Of a stretch of DNA of 64,000 nt, positions 27,233-35,172 are shown in pieces. The notes beneath the pieces were generated by a model. It had not been told where the DNA came from, ran no database searches, and saw only the letters and a program-made list of their open reading frames with translations. Numbering within the stretch: the stretch's first letter is position 1; the number at the start of each line of letters is the position of its first letter. Both the position numbers and the translations under genes were made by a program. This DNA is from Acidovorax sp. 69 (GTDB lineage Bacteria > Pseudomonadota > Gammaproteobacteria > Burkholderiales > Burkholderiaceae_C), in contig NZ_PGEP01000001.1 in the NCBI RefSeq assembly GCF_002797445.1, positions 723,001-787,000 of the forward strand, in the 5' to 3' direction.

Positions 27233-28513
27233 TCAGCGCAGGTTGACCAGGGTGGACATCACCTGATCCTGCGTCTTGATGGTCTGTGCGTTGGCCTGGT
27301 AGGCGCGCTGGGCGGTCATCATGTTCACCAGCTCGGCGGTCAGGTCCACGTTGGAGTCTTCGAGCGCGCCAGAGCGCAGGGAGCCAAAGTTACCGTCGGT
27401 GGCAGTGCCCATCACGGGCTGGCCCGATTCGAAGGTGGCCACCCAGTTGTTGCTGCCCACCGATGCCAGTCCTTGTGTGTTGCGGAAGCTCGACAACGCC
27501 AGCTGGCCTTCGGCACGGGTCACGCCGTTGGAGTAACGGGTCATGATCATCCCGTTGTTCTCGATGTTGATGCCCGTGAGCTCGCCCGAGGTGTAGCCAT
27601 CCTGGCTCAGGTTGGACACGGCGAACTTGGTGCCGAACTGAGTGACCTTGTCCAGGCTCACGTCCACGGTGTAGGTGGGAAGGTTGTTGGGATTGGGCGG
27701 CGTCGGGTTGACCGTGAGTGGCAGCGAGAAGCCTGTGGCCGGTGGTGTGGCCGCCGGGCCGGTGATGGCGCCGTTGTTGTCAAAGGTGATCTGTCCAATG
27801 GGCGTGGCCACCACGGGTGGCACTGCGGTGGGATCGTCCAGCGCGTCGTACACATCCCAGGTGTTGGCCGTGGCGGTCTTCTGGAAATACAGGCTTACCG
27901 GCTTGGCCACACCCTGGCTGTCAAACACGTTGATGGACGTGCCGTAGGTGGCGCGTGGGGTGGCGGGGATGGGTGGCGTAGCTGCGGGGTTGCCCGCCGC
28001 GTCGGTGGCGCGGGCGTCCAGATTGAACGCAGCGGTGATGGTGGTGGTCTGCTTGGCAGGGATGGGTTCGGCGGTAGGGAACACCATCGGGACAGGGTCG
28101 GTGCCCGAGCGCAGCCCGGTGACCGGATCTACGGGGTAGCCCATCACCGACGCATTGTCGTTGGTGATCATGTTGCCCTCCTTGTCCAGCTTGAAATTGC
28201 CGGAGCGGGTGTAGGCGGCCGAGCCATCGGGCAGCGTCAGGGTGAAAAAGCCATTACCGTTGATGGCCACGTCCAGGCTGTTGCCGGTGATCGTCAGATT
28301 GCCCTGGGTGAACTGCTGTGAAACGGCACCCACTTCTACACCGATGCCAGCATTGGTGCCGCCTGCAGAGCCAATGGCCGATGCCACCATTTCCGCGAAC
28401 TCTGCGCGCGAGGCCTTGAACCCGACGGTGTTGGAGTTGGCAATGTTGTGTCCGATGACATCGAGGTTCTTGCTGGCGGCATTCAAGCCCGACAGGCCTT
28501 GCTGAAAACTCAT
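27233..28513 (-). CDS. flgE: Flagellar hook protein FlgE
   Basis: A 426-residue hook subunit. The N-terminus is MSFQQGLSGLNAASKNLDVIGHNIANSNTVGFKASRAEFAE, and the C-terminus ALEDSNVDLTAELVNMMTAQRAYQANAQTIKTQDQVMSTLVNLR. In between lies a longer, Thr/Pro-rich variable domain, as in other Burkholderiales. It polymerises into the hook under the FlgD cap, with length set by FliK. It is 39 bp downstream of flgD. Confidence 0.98.
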   Translation of the reverse strand: MSFQQGLSGLNAASKNLDVIGHNIANSNTVGFKASRAEFAEMVASAIGSAGGTNAGIGVEVGAVSQQFTQGNLTITGNSLDVAINGNGFFTLTLPDGSAAYTRSGNFKLDKEGNMITNDNASVMGYPVDPVTGLRSGTDPVPMVFPTAEPIPAKQTTTITAAFNLDARATDAAGNPAATPPIPATPRATYGTSINVFDSQGVAKPVSLYFQKTATANTWDVYDALDDPTAVPPVVATPIGQITFDNNGAITGPAATPPATGFSLPLTVNPTPPNPNNLPTYTVDVSLDKVTQFGTKFAVSNLSQDGYTSGELTGINIENNGMIMTRYSNGVTRAEGQLALSSFRNTQGLASVGSNNWVATFESGQPVMGTATDGNFGSLRSGALEDSNVDLTAELVNMMTAQRAYQANAQTIKTQDQVMSTLVNLR

Positions 28514-28552
28514 GGTGTTCTCCTTGGTGACGCAGTACGAAGCGGGCCGGTG

Positions 28553-29206
28553 TTAAACCAGGGCCTTGATCTGGCTGTAGTTGATGGTTTTTCCGTTCGA
28601 GAGGGTCAGCACCAGCTGGCCGTCTTCGGCGCCAGCGGCGGTCACCTTGGAAAGGCTGAGAGCGGTGGAGTCGATCTTGGTCGCGCCATTGACCGCCGTG
28701 ACGCGGAACTGCAGTGCATCGGTCGCACCGGTGTATTTGCTCGCATCCCATTCAAAGGTGTGGCGTCCGGCGCTTTGGGCGCCCATGTCTACGGTGTCGA
28801 TCACCTGACCACCAGCGGTCATGACTTCGACCTTCACCCCAGTGGCGGCCGCGCCCAGCTCGAAACCGCCCTTGCCCGTCTTGTCGGCCACCGAAAGGCT
28901 GGAGCCTTCGATCATCACGTTGCGGCCAATCAGGGTCGTGCCCTGCATGACCTGCAGGGAGTTGAACTGTGTTGCCATGCTCTGCATGGTCTGGTTGAGT
29001 TGCTGGATGCCGGTCACCGTATTGATCTGCGCGATCTGCGAAGTCATCTGGGCGTTGTCCAGCGGGTTCATCGGATCCTGGTTGTTGAGCTGTGCGACCA
29101 GCAGCTTCAAAAAGCGGTCCTGCGCCGCCGCTGGGTCGGTGGCTGCGCCAGCCTTGGTGCTGGAAGAATCGGTGACGGACGGGGCGTTGGTGGCACTGAG
29201 AATCAT
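28553..29206 (-). CDS. flgD: Flagellar hook cap protein FlgD
   Basis: A 217-residue hook-assembly scaffold. The conserved N-terminal domain shows DRFLKLLVAQLNNQDPMNPLDNAQMTSQIAQINTVTGIQQLNQ, which matches the FlgD family. The remaining part contains FlgD Ig-like and tudor-like segments (GRHTFEWDASKYTGATDALQFRVTAV). It caps the growing hook and is later displaced by FlgK. It is followed at 39 bp by flgE; together with flgB and flgC it belongs to an early flagellar operon. Confidence 0.97.
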   Translation of the reverse strand: MILSATNAPSVTDSSSTKAGAATDPAAAQDRFLKLLVAQLNNQDPMNPLDNAQMTSQIAQINTVTGIQQLNQTMQSMATQFNSLQVMQGTTLIGRNVMIEGSSLSVADKTGKGGFELGAAATGVKVEVMTAGGQVIDTVDMGAQSAGRHTFEWDASKYTGATDALQFRVTAVNGATKIDSTALSLSKVTAAGAEDGQLVLTLSNGKTINYSQIKALV

Positions 29207-29224
29207 GGTGGGGTCTCCCGGAAA

Positions 29225-29629
29225 TTACTGGCCCATCTGCAGGGTTTTGAGGAGCAGCGACTTGGCCGTGTTCATGACCTCGACGTTGTTTTGGTACGAG
29301 CGCGAGGCCGAAATCATGTTGACCATCTCTTCCACGGCATTGACGTTGGAGTGCGTGACGTACCCTTGCTCATCGGCGGACGGATGGCTCGGGTCATGCA
29401 CACGTCGGCCGGGCACATTGCTTTCGCTCATCCCGCTGATGCGCACGCCTGCCGCGCTGTCCGCACCCATGGGAGCGGTCTGAAAGACGACCTGACGCGC
29501 CTTGTACGCCTTGCCATCCGGTCCCGCGACGGCATCGACGTTGGCCAGGTTGCTGGCGACCACATTGAGGCGCTGCGACTGCGCGCTGATGGCGCTGCCC
29601 GACACGTTGAAGATGGAGAACATGGACAT
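29225..29629 (-). CDS. flgC: Flagellar proximal rod protein FlgC
   Basis: A 134-residue rod protein with the N-terminal motif MSMFSIFNVSGSAISAQSQRLNVVASNLANVDAVAG and the C-terminal VNAVEEMVNMISASRSYQNNVEVMNTAKSLLLKTLQMGQ. Two ATG codons, two codons apart, could start it; the first is given. Length and both motifs are standard. It lies 29 bp downstream of flgB and 18 bp upstream of flgD. Confidence 0.98.
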   Translation of the reverse strand: MSMFSIFNVSGSAISAQSQRLNVVASNLANVDAVAGPDGKAYKARQVVFQTAPMGADSAAGVRISGMSESNVPGRRVHDPSHPSADEQGYVTHSNVNAVEEMVNMISASRSYQNNVEVMNTAKSLLLKTLQMGQ

Positions 29630-29658
29630 GGCGTAACTCGCTTTCTGCGCTGCAATGC

Positions 29659-30111
29659 TTATTGGCCTTGAATGGCGCTGAGCATGGTTTTGGCGTTGCC
29701 GTTGATGAAGCGCAGCGTGGCTTCATAACGGACCGCGTTGTCCACGAAATTGGCGCGCTCGCGGTCAAGATCCACGGTGTTGTTGTCCAGGCTGGGCTGG
29801 GTCTGTACGGCATAGCCCAAGGCGCCTTGTTTGTCGATGCTGGCGCTCGTCTGAACGTTCGGCAATGACATGTGGCGAGGATCTGTGAGGGTTGTGCCTG
29901 CGGTGCCGACCGAGCCACCCGTGGAGCGGCTGGTAAATCCCGAACCCGTGCCCGTGGCTTCGCGCAGTGCGTCGCCAAATTTGAAGTCCCGTGCGACATA
30001 ACCAGGCGTGTCTGCATTGGCAATGTTGCTGGCGATGGCGCGCTGACGTTCCGCACGCAGCGTGAGCGCGTTGCCATGAAAATTCAGCTGGTTGGTCATC
30101 TTGTCAAGCAT
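29659..30111 (-). CDS. flgB: Flagellar proximal rod protein FlgB
   Basis: A 150-residue rod protein. The N-terminus MLDKMTNQLNFHGNALTLRAERQRAIASNIANADTPGYVARDF has the ANADTPGY motif. The C-terminus is VDLDRERANFVDNAVRYEATLRFINGNAKTMLSAIQGQ. It heads the flgBCDEFGH(I)JKL series on the minus strand and is divergent from flgA, with 213 bp between the starts. This gap should hold the class-2 control region; I see no sigma-28 site in it. Confidence 0.98.
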   Translation of the reverse strand: MLDKMTNQLNFHGNALTLRAERQRAIASNIANADTPGYVARDFKFGDALREATGTGSGFTSRSTGGSVGTAGTTLTDPRHMSLPNVQTSASIDKQGALGYAVQTQPSLDNNTVDLDRERANFVDNAVRYEATLRFINGNAKTMLSAIQGQ

Positions 30112-30324
30112 GTTTGCCTCACACCGTCGGTTGCAAAGGCGCCAGCCCGAAGGTCCTTTTTGGCGTGGCTCGATTATGGAAACCGTGCCTTTTTTCTAAA
30201 GCGCGAAGAGCGTGGAAATGGATGTGCAGTTCCGGGTTTTGGGAGTTGCCCATCTGCCTATAGTTCTTGGGGTGAAATGGCCTTTGCCCCCAGTGGGGAG
30301 GCCGCCAAAAGCCCAGGAGGCCCT

Positions 30325-31113
30325 ATGCCAGCAAACCCCATTCCTAGCTCTGTGGACTCATTTTTCTCGCCTGTGTGGATTCGCGCGGGCGGGGTGTTGC
30401 GTGCCCTGTGTCTTGCCGGTCTGGGTTTGGCGGTGGTTCTGGGGGGTGGCGCGGCGCAGGCGCAGACGGCCACCGATCCTGTGCTCGATCTGGGGCCGCT
30501 GACGCAGCGATGGCTGGATGACGCGTTGGTGCGCAACCAGGCTGCAGGATCACCGCTGCGTATGGAAGTGAGTGTTGGCTCACTGGATTCCCGTTTGCGC
30601 CTTGCGCCCTGTTCCCGCGTGGAGCCATATTTGCCCGCGGGCTCCCGCTTGTGGGGGCGCACTCGCCTGGGCTTGCGCTGCGTGGACGGGGCCACTGCTT
30701 GGAATGTGTTCCTGCCCGTTACCATCAAGGCGTTTGGACCGGCCTGGGTCCTGACCAGCAATGTGGCTCCAGGAGCCATACTGGCTCCCAACGACGCTAT
30801 CGAAGCTGAGGTCGATTGGGCGGCTGAGTCCGCTCCCGTCATGGCGAACCCGGATCTGTGGGTGGGGCAGATCGCCGCACGGCAACTGGTGGCGGGCCAG
30901 GCGTTGCGCCAGGCGATGGTCAAGGCGCCTTTGCTGTTCCGTGCCGGCGCGCAGGTGAAGGTGGTGGCCCAGGGCCCGGGTTACGCCGTCACGTCGGCGG
31001 GGCAGGCGTTGTCTGCCGGTGCAGTGGGGCAGACTGTTCGCGTGCGCATGGATAATGGGCGAATTGTTAGTGGCATTGTGAGTGACGGCGGGACAGTGGA
31101 CGTCACTCTTTAA
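30325..31113 (+). CDS. flgA: P-ring assembly chaperone FlgA
   Basis: A 262-residue periplasmic chaperone for FlgI. An N-terminal signal segment (RAGGVLRALCLAGLGLAVVLGGGAAQAQ) is followed by the SAF-type domain. The motifs RLRLAPCSRVEPYLPAGSRLWG and AGAQVKVVAQGPGYAVTSAGQALSAGAVGQ-VRVRMDNGRIVSG are typical of the C-terminal half. The start ATG follows AGGAGG by four bases; longer upstream frames lack such a site. It is divergent from flgB and followed after 93 bp by flgM, which has its own promoter. Confidence 0.96.
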   Translation: MPANPIPSSVDSFFSPVWIRAGGVLRALCLAGLGLAVVLGGGAAQAQTATDPVLDLGPLTQRWLDDALVRNQAAGSPLRMEVSVGSLDSRLRLAPCSRVEPYLPAGSRLWGRTRLGLRCVDGATAWNVFLPVTIKAFGPAWVLTSNVAPGAILAPNDAIEAEVDWAAESAPVMANPDLWVGQIAARQLVAGQALRQAMVKAPLLFRAGAQVKVVAQGPGYAVTSAGQALSAGAVGQTVRVRMDNGRIVSGIVSDGGTVDVTL

Positions 31114-31135
31114 TACCGCTGCCGTGATATATGGC

Positions 31136-31162
31136 TAAAGTCCCGGCGAAATGGGTCGAAAA
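31136..31162 (+). promoter_or_regulatory. Sigma-28-like promoter of flgM
   Basis: TAAAGTCC (31136-31143), an 11-bp spacer, then GTCGAAAA (31155-31162). The consensus is TAAAGTTT-N11-GCCGATAA, with six of eight matches in each box. It lies 45 bases upstream of the flgM start, within the flgA-flgM gap. A FliA-dependent promoter ahead of the anti-sigma gene is the known arrangement in other bacteria. Confidence 0.75.
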
Positions 31163-31206
31163 CATTGCTACTGTGCCCCACATCAAACGGGGTGGTGGAG
31201 AGAGCG

Positions 31207-31527
31207 ATGAAGATTGGTCAAAAACCGGAACTCCCGGGCGCCTTGGCGCAGACAGGGCTTGCCAAGCAAGCCAAGAGCCCTGCAAGCGCTGCTGAAGGGG
31301 CCACCAAAGACGCACTGGCTGTGTCAACCGCCGGTGTGCCTGTGACGGTGTCGATGGCGGCAAGGGCTTTGGACCAGACGTCGCGTACCACGGGTGATTT
31401 TGATGCGGGCAAAGTCAAAGCGGTGCGTGCGGCCATTGACAAGGGTGAGTTTTCGGTGGATGCCGAAGCCATTGCGGACAAGTTGTTGTCCGACGCCCAG
31501 GAAATCCTGTCGCGCTCCCGGGGTTGA
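31207..31527 (+). CDS. flgM: Anti-sigma-28 factor FlgM
   Basis: A 106-residue anti-sigma factor that binds FliA until it is exported through the finished hook. The C-terminal half fits FlgM (GDFDAGKVKAVRAAIDKGEFSVDAEAIADKLLSDAQEIL). The N-terminus is Ala-rich and disordered. The start at MKIGQKPELPG follows a GGTGGAGAG ribosome site; a 14-codon N-terminal extension is possible but unlikely. It is preceded by a sigma-28-type promoter and followed by flgN. Confidence 0.94.
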   Translation: MKIGQKPELPGALAQTGLAKQAKSPASAAEGATKDALAVSTAGVPVTVSMAARALDQTSRTTGDFDAGKVKAVRAAIDKGEFSVDAEAIADKLLSDAQEILSRSRG

Positions 31528-31569
31528 GCCCTCCTTTGCAGACGGGCGCGATCCACCGCACAATGCGCC

Positions 31570-31944
31570 ATGTCTCTGGAAGAATCCCTCTCGGCTGTTG
31601 AGCAGCTGATCGATAAAGTCTCCACCGCCCTTCTAGCGGCGGACCCCCAGTCCCTGGAACAACACAGCACTGCTTTGCGTGACGCAGCGGCCCAGTTTGC
31701 TCGTGTTTTAGAGCAGTCTGCTGCTCGTGGTATTCCCATATCGGCGTCGGTGCAAAAACGCATGGATGCCATCGGCGGCATGCTGGTGGTGCATCGCGAA
31801 AGCCTGGCACGTCTTTCTGCCATCACCGATCGCCAGACCGCCGGCTTGTTGCCTCCGTCCAATGCGGCATCCACCTATGGCGATGGTCTGAACACGCACG
31901 CGAGCAAGCCCGGTGTGGCTCGTATCTATCGTTCGGCGGGCTGA
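31570..31944 (+). CDS. flgN: Flagellar export chaperone FlgN
   Basis: A 124-residue helical protein of the FlgN type: SLEESLSAVEQLIDKVSTALLAADPQSLEQHSTALRDAAAQFARVL. The C-terminal part is short and basic. FlgN binds the C-terminus of FlgK and FlgL in the cytoplasm and delivers them to the export gate. It follows flgM after 42 bp, likely in the same transcript, as in other beta-proteobacteria. The sequence is weakly conserved; position carries part of the call. Confidence 0.88.
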   Translation: MSLEESLSAVEQLIDKVSTALLAADPQSLEQHSTALRDAAAQFARVLEQSAARGIPISASVQKRMDAIGGMLVVHRESLARLSAITDRQTAGLLPPSNAASTYGDGLNTHASKPGVARIYRSAG

Positions 31945-32008
31945 AATACGCTCAACTTCTCAGCCGGAGTGCTTGTTTCGGCCGGAAGTCTTCGGGATCA
32001 AAGGGGGT

Positions 32009-32725
32009 TTAGTGGGCGCGCATCTTGGCGCGTAGCCGCGCAATCGACTGGCTGTGTAGTTGACAGACCCGCGATTCAGTCACGCCCAGCACAGCGGCGA
32101 TCTCCTTGAGATTCATGTCATGCTCATAGTACATGCCCATGATGTGCTGCTCGCGTTCTGGCAGGCTCTTGATGGCATTGACCAGCGATGCTTTGAGCCG
32201 ATGGTCACGCAGCAGTTCGACCGGGTCTGCATCGCTGTCGGCGACATGGCGGTCCAGAAAGCCGTCGTCATCGTCGTTGCCGTGTGTCATGTCCTCCAGG
32301 TACACCAGTTGGGTGCCGCGGACTTTGCCGAGCAGGCTCTGGTATTCCGCCAGCTCCATGCCCATCTCTCCGGCAATTTCTGATTCCAGCGGACTACGGC
32401 CCAGCTTCTGCTCCAGCCTCTGCACCGCGTGCTCAATGTCTTTCTGGCTCTTGCGCGAACTGCGGGACATCCAGTCGCCCTCCCGCAGCTCATCAAGCAT
32501 GGCGCCACGGATGCGTTGGGTGGCAAAGGTCTCAAACTGCACGCCTTGAGTGACTTCGTAGCGCGAAAGCGCTTCTGCCAAGCCGATCATGCCGACCTGG
32601 ATCAAATCATCCAGTTCAACATTGGGTGGCAGCTTGGCGATCATGTGGTGCGCAATCCTCCGAACCAGCGGTACATGCTGGCGGATCATGGCATCGCGAT
32701 CAAGCTGGCCTTTGGCGGTGTACAT
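32009..32725 (-). CDS. fliA: Flagellar sigma-28 factor FliA
   Basis: A 238-residue sigma-70-family factor of the FliA type. Region 2 shows DDLIQVGMIGLAEALSRYEVTQGVQFETFATQRIRGAMLDELREGDW, region 3 the SRSSRKSQKDIEHAVQRLEQ segment, and region 4 the HTH MNLKEIAAVLGVTESRVCQLHSQSIARLRAKM. The start at MYTAKGQLDRD is typical; an ATG six codons upstream is possible. It directs transcription of late genes, and matching promoters lie upstream of flgM, the flagellin pair and fliS in this window. FlgM is its antagonist. Confidence 0.97.
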   Translation of the reverse strand: MYTAKGQLDRDAMIRQHVPLVRRIAHHMIAKLPPNVELDDLIQVGMIGLAEALSRYEVTQGVQFETFATQRIRGAMLDELREGDWMSRSSRKSQKDIEHAVQRLEQKLGRSPLESEIAGEMGMELAEYQSLLGKVRGTQLVYLEDMTHGNDDDDGFLDRHVADSDADPVELLRDHRLKASLVNAIKSLPEREQHIMGMYYEHDMNLKEIAAVLGVTESRVCQLHSQSIARLRAKMRAH

Positions 32726-32732
32726 AGAAAGA

Positions 32733-32881
32733 GTGTTATGCACTGGTAGAACGTGTTTGCGATCTTTCGGAGCCGCATTGGGGCGCTATCGCCCGATGTC
32801 GTCCCAAGCCTTCGGGCACGTGACTTGCCGCGAGGTCTGCTGTGTTTCGGGTCAACGTGGATACGTAAAAATGCATAACAC
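32733..32881. repeat. 149-bp segment with 10-bp inverted ends
   Basis: GTGTTATGCA (32733-32742) and TGCATAACAC (32872-32881) form a perfect inverted pair around about 130 bases of apparently non-coding DNA between fliA and the flhG-like gene. The inner part carries no gene. It could be the remnant of a small element, or pairing arms that isolate the fliA start. This is a weak inference. Confidence 0.3.
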
Positions 32882-32888
32882 GCTCTAG

Positions 32889-33686
32889 TCAGTGGCTCCG
32901 GACAAAATGCGTGAGGGTGCCTGTCATGTTGCTGGACGGCAGCGCAGTCAGCGATCCACCCATGGTGCCCGCATTTTCCAGCAGTTGCAAGGCCAGGCGT
33001 TGTAGGTCCTGGGGGCTCTGTGTCGCGATGGTCGTGGTGCGGATGGGGCCGCCCAAATGGCGTTCGGCGCACGCTTGTAACGTTGTCAACTGAGACTGGG
33101 CTTTGCGACGCTCTGACGCTGTGCTGCCCCGCAGCAACGCAGCCACCATGCAGGGCATGCCTGTGTGCAGGGCAATCTGTTTGAGACTCCTATAGCTGGC
33201 CATCACGCCTGCAGCGCCACTGCCCATGACCACCAGCGGTACCGTGGCAGTGTGTGTGAGCAGGGGACCCAAAGTCGACGCGGGTGCGTGCAGCACCATG
33301 AGGCCATAAGTTCTGAAGTAGGGCAACAGGCTTTCCATCGGTGACTGTAGAGCGTCCCAGGCTTTTCGGCTCAGGTGGTTCAGTCCCTTGGCGGCGGGAA
33401 TCACCGCGAGCGAAGACGCCGTGGCGCCCATGTTCAGGCTGGCGCCCTCGTTCCAGGAAGCGTGTTGCAGCAGGTGAAGCAACCCAGGGCTCTCATCGGA
33501 CTCGTGTGCCGTGCCATCGAGTACGACGACTGGATAGCCCAACCGTTGCAGGCTCGCGCAAATCTGCCAGAGTGTTTCCAGCCCGTTGGCGGAATTGCCC
33601 TGGCTTGCAACCGCGAGCACTCGCAACTCGGACTGGGGGGTGAAACTGTGCAGACCGGCGGCTTGGTGAAAGCCAAGATCAAGCAT
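32889..33686 (-). CDS. FlhG-like (MinD/ParA) protein lacking P-loop
   Basis: A 265-residue protein at the position where FlhG, the MinD-type ATPase that limits flagellar number with FlhF, is normally found. The frame overlaps the flhF stop by 8 bases. The fold is suggested by LRVLAVASQGNSANGLETLWQICASLQRLGYPVVVLDGTA. The expected K-G-G-x-G-K-T loop is replaced by SQGNSANGLET, so both essential lysines are absent. Later parts also match weakly (LVVMGSGAAGVMASYRSLKQIA). ATP binding is therefore doubtful; it may still partner FlhF. The function is inferred from position. Confidence 0.7.
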   Translation of the reverse strand: MLDLGFHQAAGLHSFTPQSELRVLAVASQGNSANGLETLWQICASLQRLGYPVVVLDGTAHESDESPGLLHLLQHASWNEGASLNMGATASSLAVIPAAKGLNHLSRKAWDALQSPMESLLPYFRTYGLMVLHAPASTLGPLLTHTATVPLVVMGSGAAGVMASYRSLKQIALHTGMPCMVAALLRGSTASERRKAQSQLTTLQACAERHLGGPIRTTTIATQSPQDLQRLALQLLENAGTMGGSLTALPSSNMTGTLTHFVRSH

Positions 33687-35172
33687 CGACCAGCCCCCCT
33701 TCGTTGATGGTGTCCGGAGAGTGTGAGAAGAAGAAGTTCAGGTCGGCCGCCTTCGGATCAAACGCCGACTTTGCCGGAGCGCGCATGGAGGTGCTGATGA
33801 GTTTGTGCGCATCGGCGCGTTCCCAGTCTTCAGGAACACGCTGTCCATTGGTCACGCCACGCAGCACCATCTGGTGGCGAATCAAGGCATCAATGGCAGG
33901 GCCTAGTTTGACGGCCTCATCTACCTTGGAAAGAATGGCTTGTTGTGAGCCATTGGTCTTGAAGGATGTCAGCACATCGTCCAGCGTGTCGCCATGGCAG
34001 CCGGCATTCAGAACCAGCAGGCGATTGACGTTGGGCAGATCCAGCACATCCAGCATGTCACGCTTGCGTGGGTCCCGAGGTGCTACGCCCGTGGTGTCGA
34101 TCAGTACCATCTTCTTGCCACTGAGCAGCCCCAGCAAATCCTGCAAGGCTGCACGGTCATGCGCCAGATGGGCCACGATGCCCAGCATACGGCCGTAGGT
34201 GCGCAGTTGCTCATGCGCACCGACACGGTAAGTGTCCAGCGTGATCAGGCCGACACTGCCCGGGCCATGAATCCGGGCGCACATGGCCGCGAGTTTGGCA
34301 GTGGTGGTGGTCTTGCCCACGCCAGTGGAGCCCACCATCGCGAAGATGCCACCCTGTTCATAGAGCGGAGGTTCTGCCAGGTCGGTTTTGAGGTTGCGCT
34401 CCAGCACCTCCATCAGCCAGCGCACCGATTCGCCGGCCGACAGGTCTTCTGGCATGCGTTCGAGTACGGCGCGAGCCAGTGACGGTGAGTATCCAGCGCG
34501 GATCATCTTGAGCATGAGGTTGGACTGGATCGGGTTCTGACGTGCCTGTCCCAGCCAAGCCAGCGTGTTGAAGCGGTCTTCGATCAAGTCCTTCATAGCG
34601 TGCAATTCGTTCATCACGCTTTGCTGGTTGTTGGACTGGATCAGTTGGGCGCTTGCTGGTTCCGGCCGGCGGCGCGGGGCTTCCGGCGGAATATCCATCG
34701 GGATGGTACGCAGCGGGTTGTGCCGAGCCACCACCGGCGCGGGCATACGCTCACGTTCAGGCTCCTGGTCACGGCTGCGCTCCGACAGAGTGGGTGGATC
34801 TGAAGGGCCATTGAGGGCCTCGTGACGACGGCGCAGCATGCGCTCACGCACATAGTCCTGAAACGACAGCGTACTCATGGCCAGCTGTTCGGTGTCCTCT
34901 TCGACCGGGTTGCGGTCGAGACCTGATTTTGGGGCTGGCTGGCTGGCGCGTGCAGGTTGGTTGCGCGCAGTGCTGGGGGCCAGCAGGGGCGGGTTGGAAG
35001 AAGAACCCATGCTGCCATCCAGGGCCGACAGTGTGTCTTCGGCAGTGGCCATCACTTCGACACCATTGGCCGTCGGGCGGTTGGACAGGATCAGTGTGCC
35101 GTCGCCAAAGGCCATGCGCGCCTTGGCCAGAGCCTCCCTGGAGGTGGGGGCGGTAAAGCGTTTGATGTTCAT
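33679..35172 (-). CDS. flhF: Flagellar SRP-like GTPase FlhF
   Basis: A 497-residue GTPase that sets flagellar position at the cell pole. The N-terminal B domain begins MNIKRFTAPTSREALAKARMAFGDGTLILSN. A long disordered linker covers about residues 60-200. The NG domain has the P-loop IFAMVGSTGVGKTTTTAKLA, ITLDTYRVGAHEQLRTYGRM, and VLIDTTGVAPRD. It overlaps the flhA stop by 4 bases and the flhG-like start by 8, so it is translationally coupled to both. Length is typical. Confidence 0.96.
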   Translation of the reverse strand: MNIKRFTAPTSREALAKARMAFGDGTLILSNRPTANGVEVMATAEDTLSALDGSMGSSSNPPLLAPSTARNQPARASQPAPKSGLDRNPVEEDTEQLAMSTLSFQDYVRERMLRRRHEALNGPSDPPTLSERSRDQEPERERMPAPVVARHNPLRTIPMDIPPEAPRRRPEPASAQLIQSNNQQSVMNELHAMKDLIEDRFNTLAWLGQARQNPIQSNLMLKMIRAGYSPSLARAVLERMPEDLSAGESVRWLMEVLERNLKTDLAEPPLYEQGGIFAMVGSTGVGKTTTTAKLAAMCARIHGPGSVGLITLDTYRVGAHEQLRTYGRMLGIVAHLAHDRAALQDLLGLLSGKKMVLIDTTGVAPRDPRKRDMLDVLDLPNVNRLLVLNAGCHGDTLDDVLTSFKTNGSQQAILSKVDEAVKLGPAIDALIRHQMVLRGVTNGQRVPEDWERADAHKLISTSMRAPAKSAFDPKAADLNFFFSHSPDTINEGGLVDA

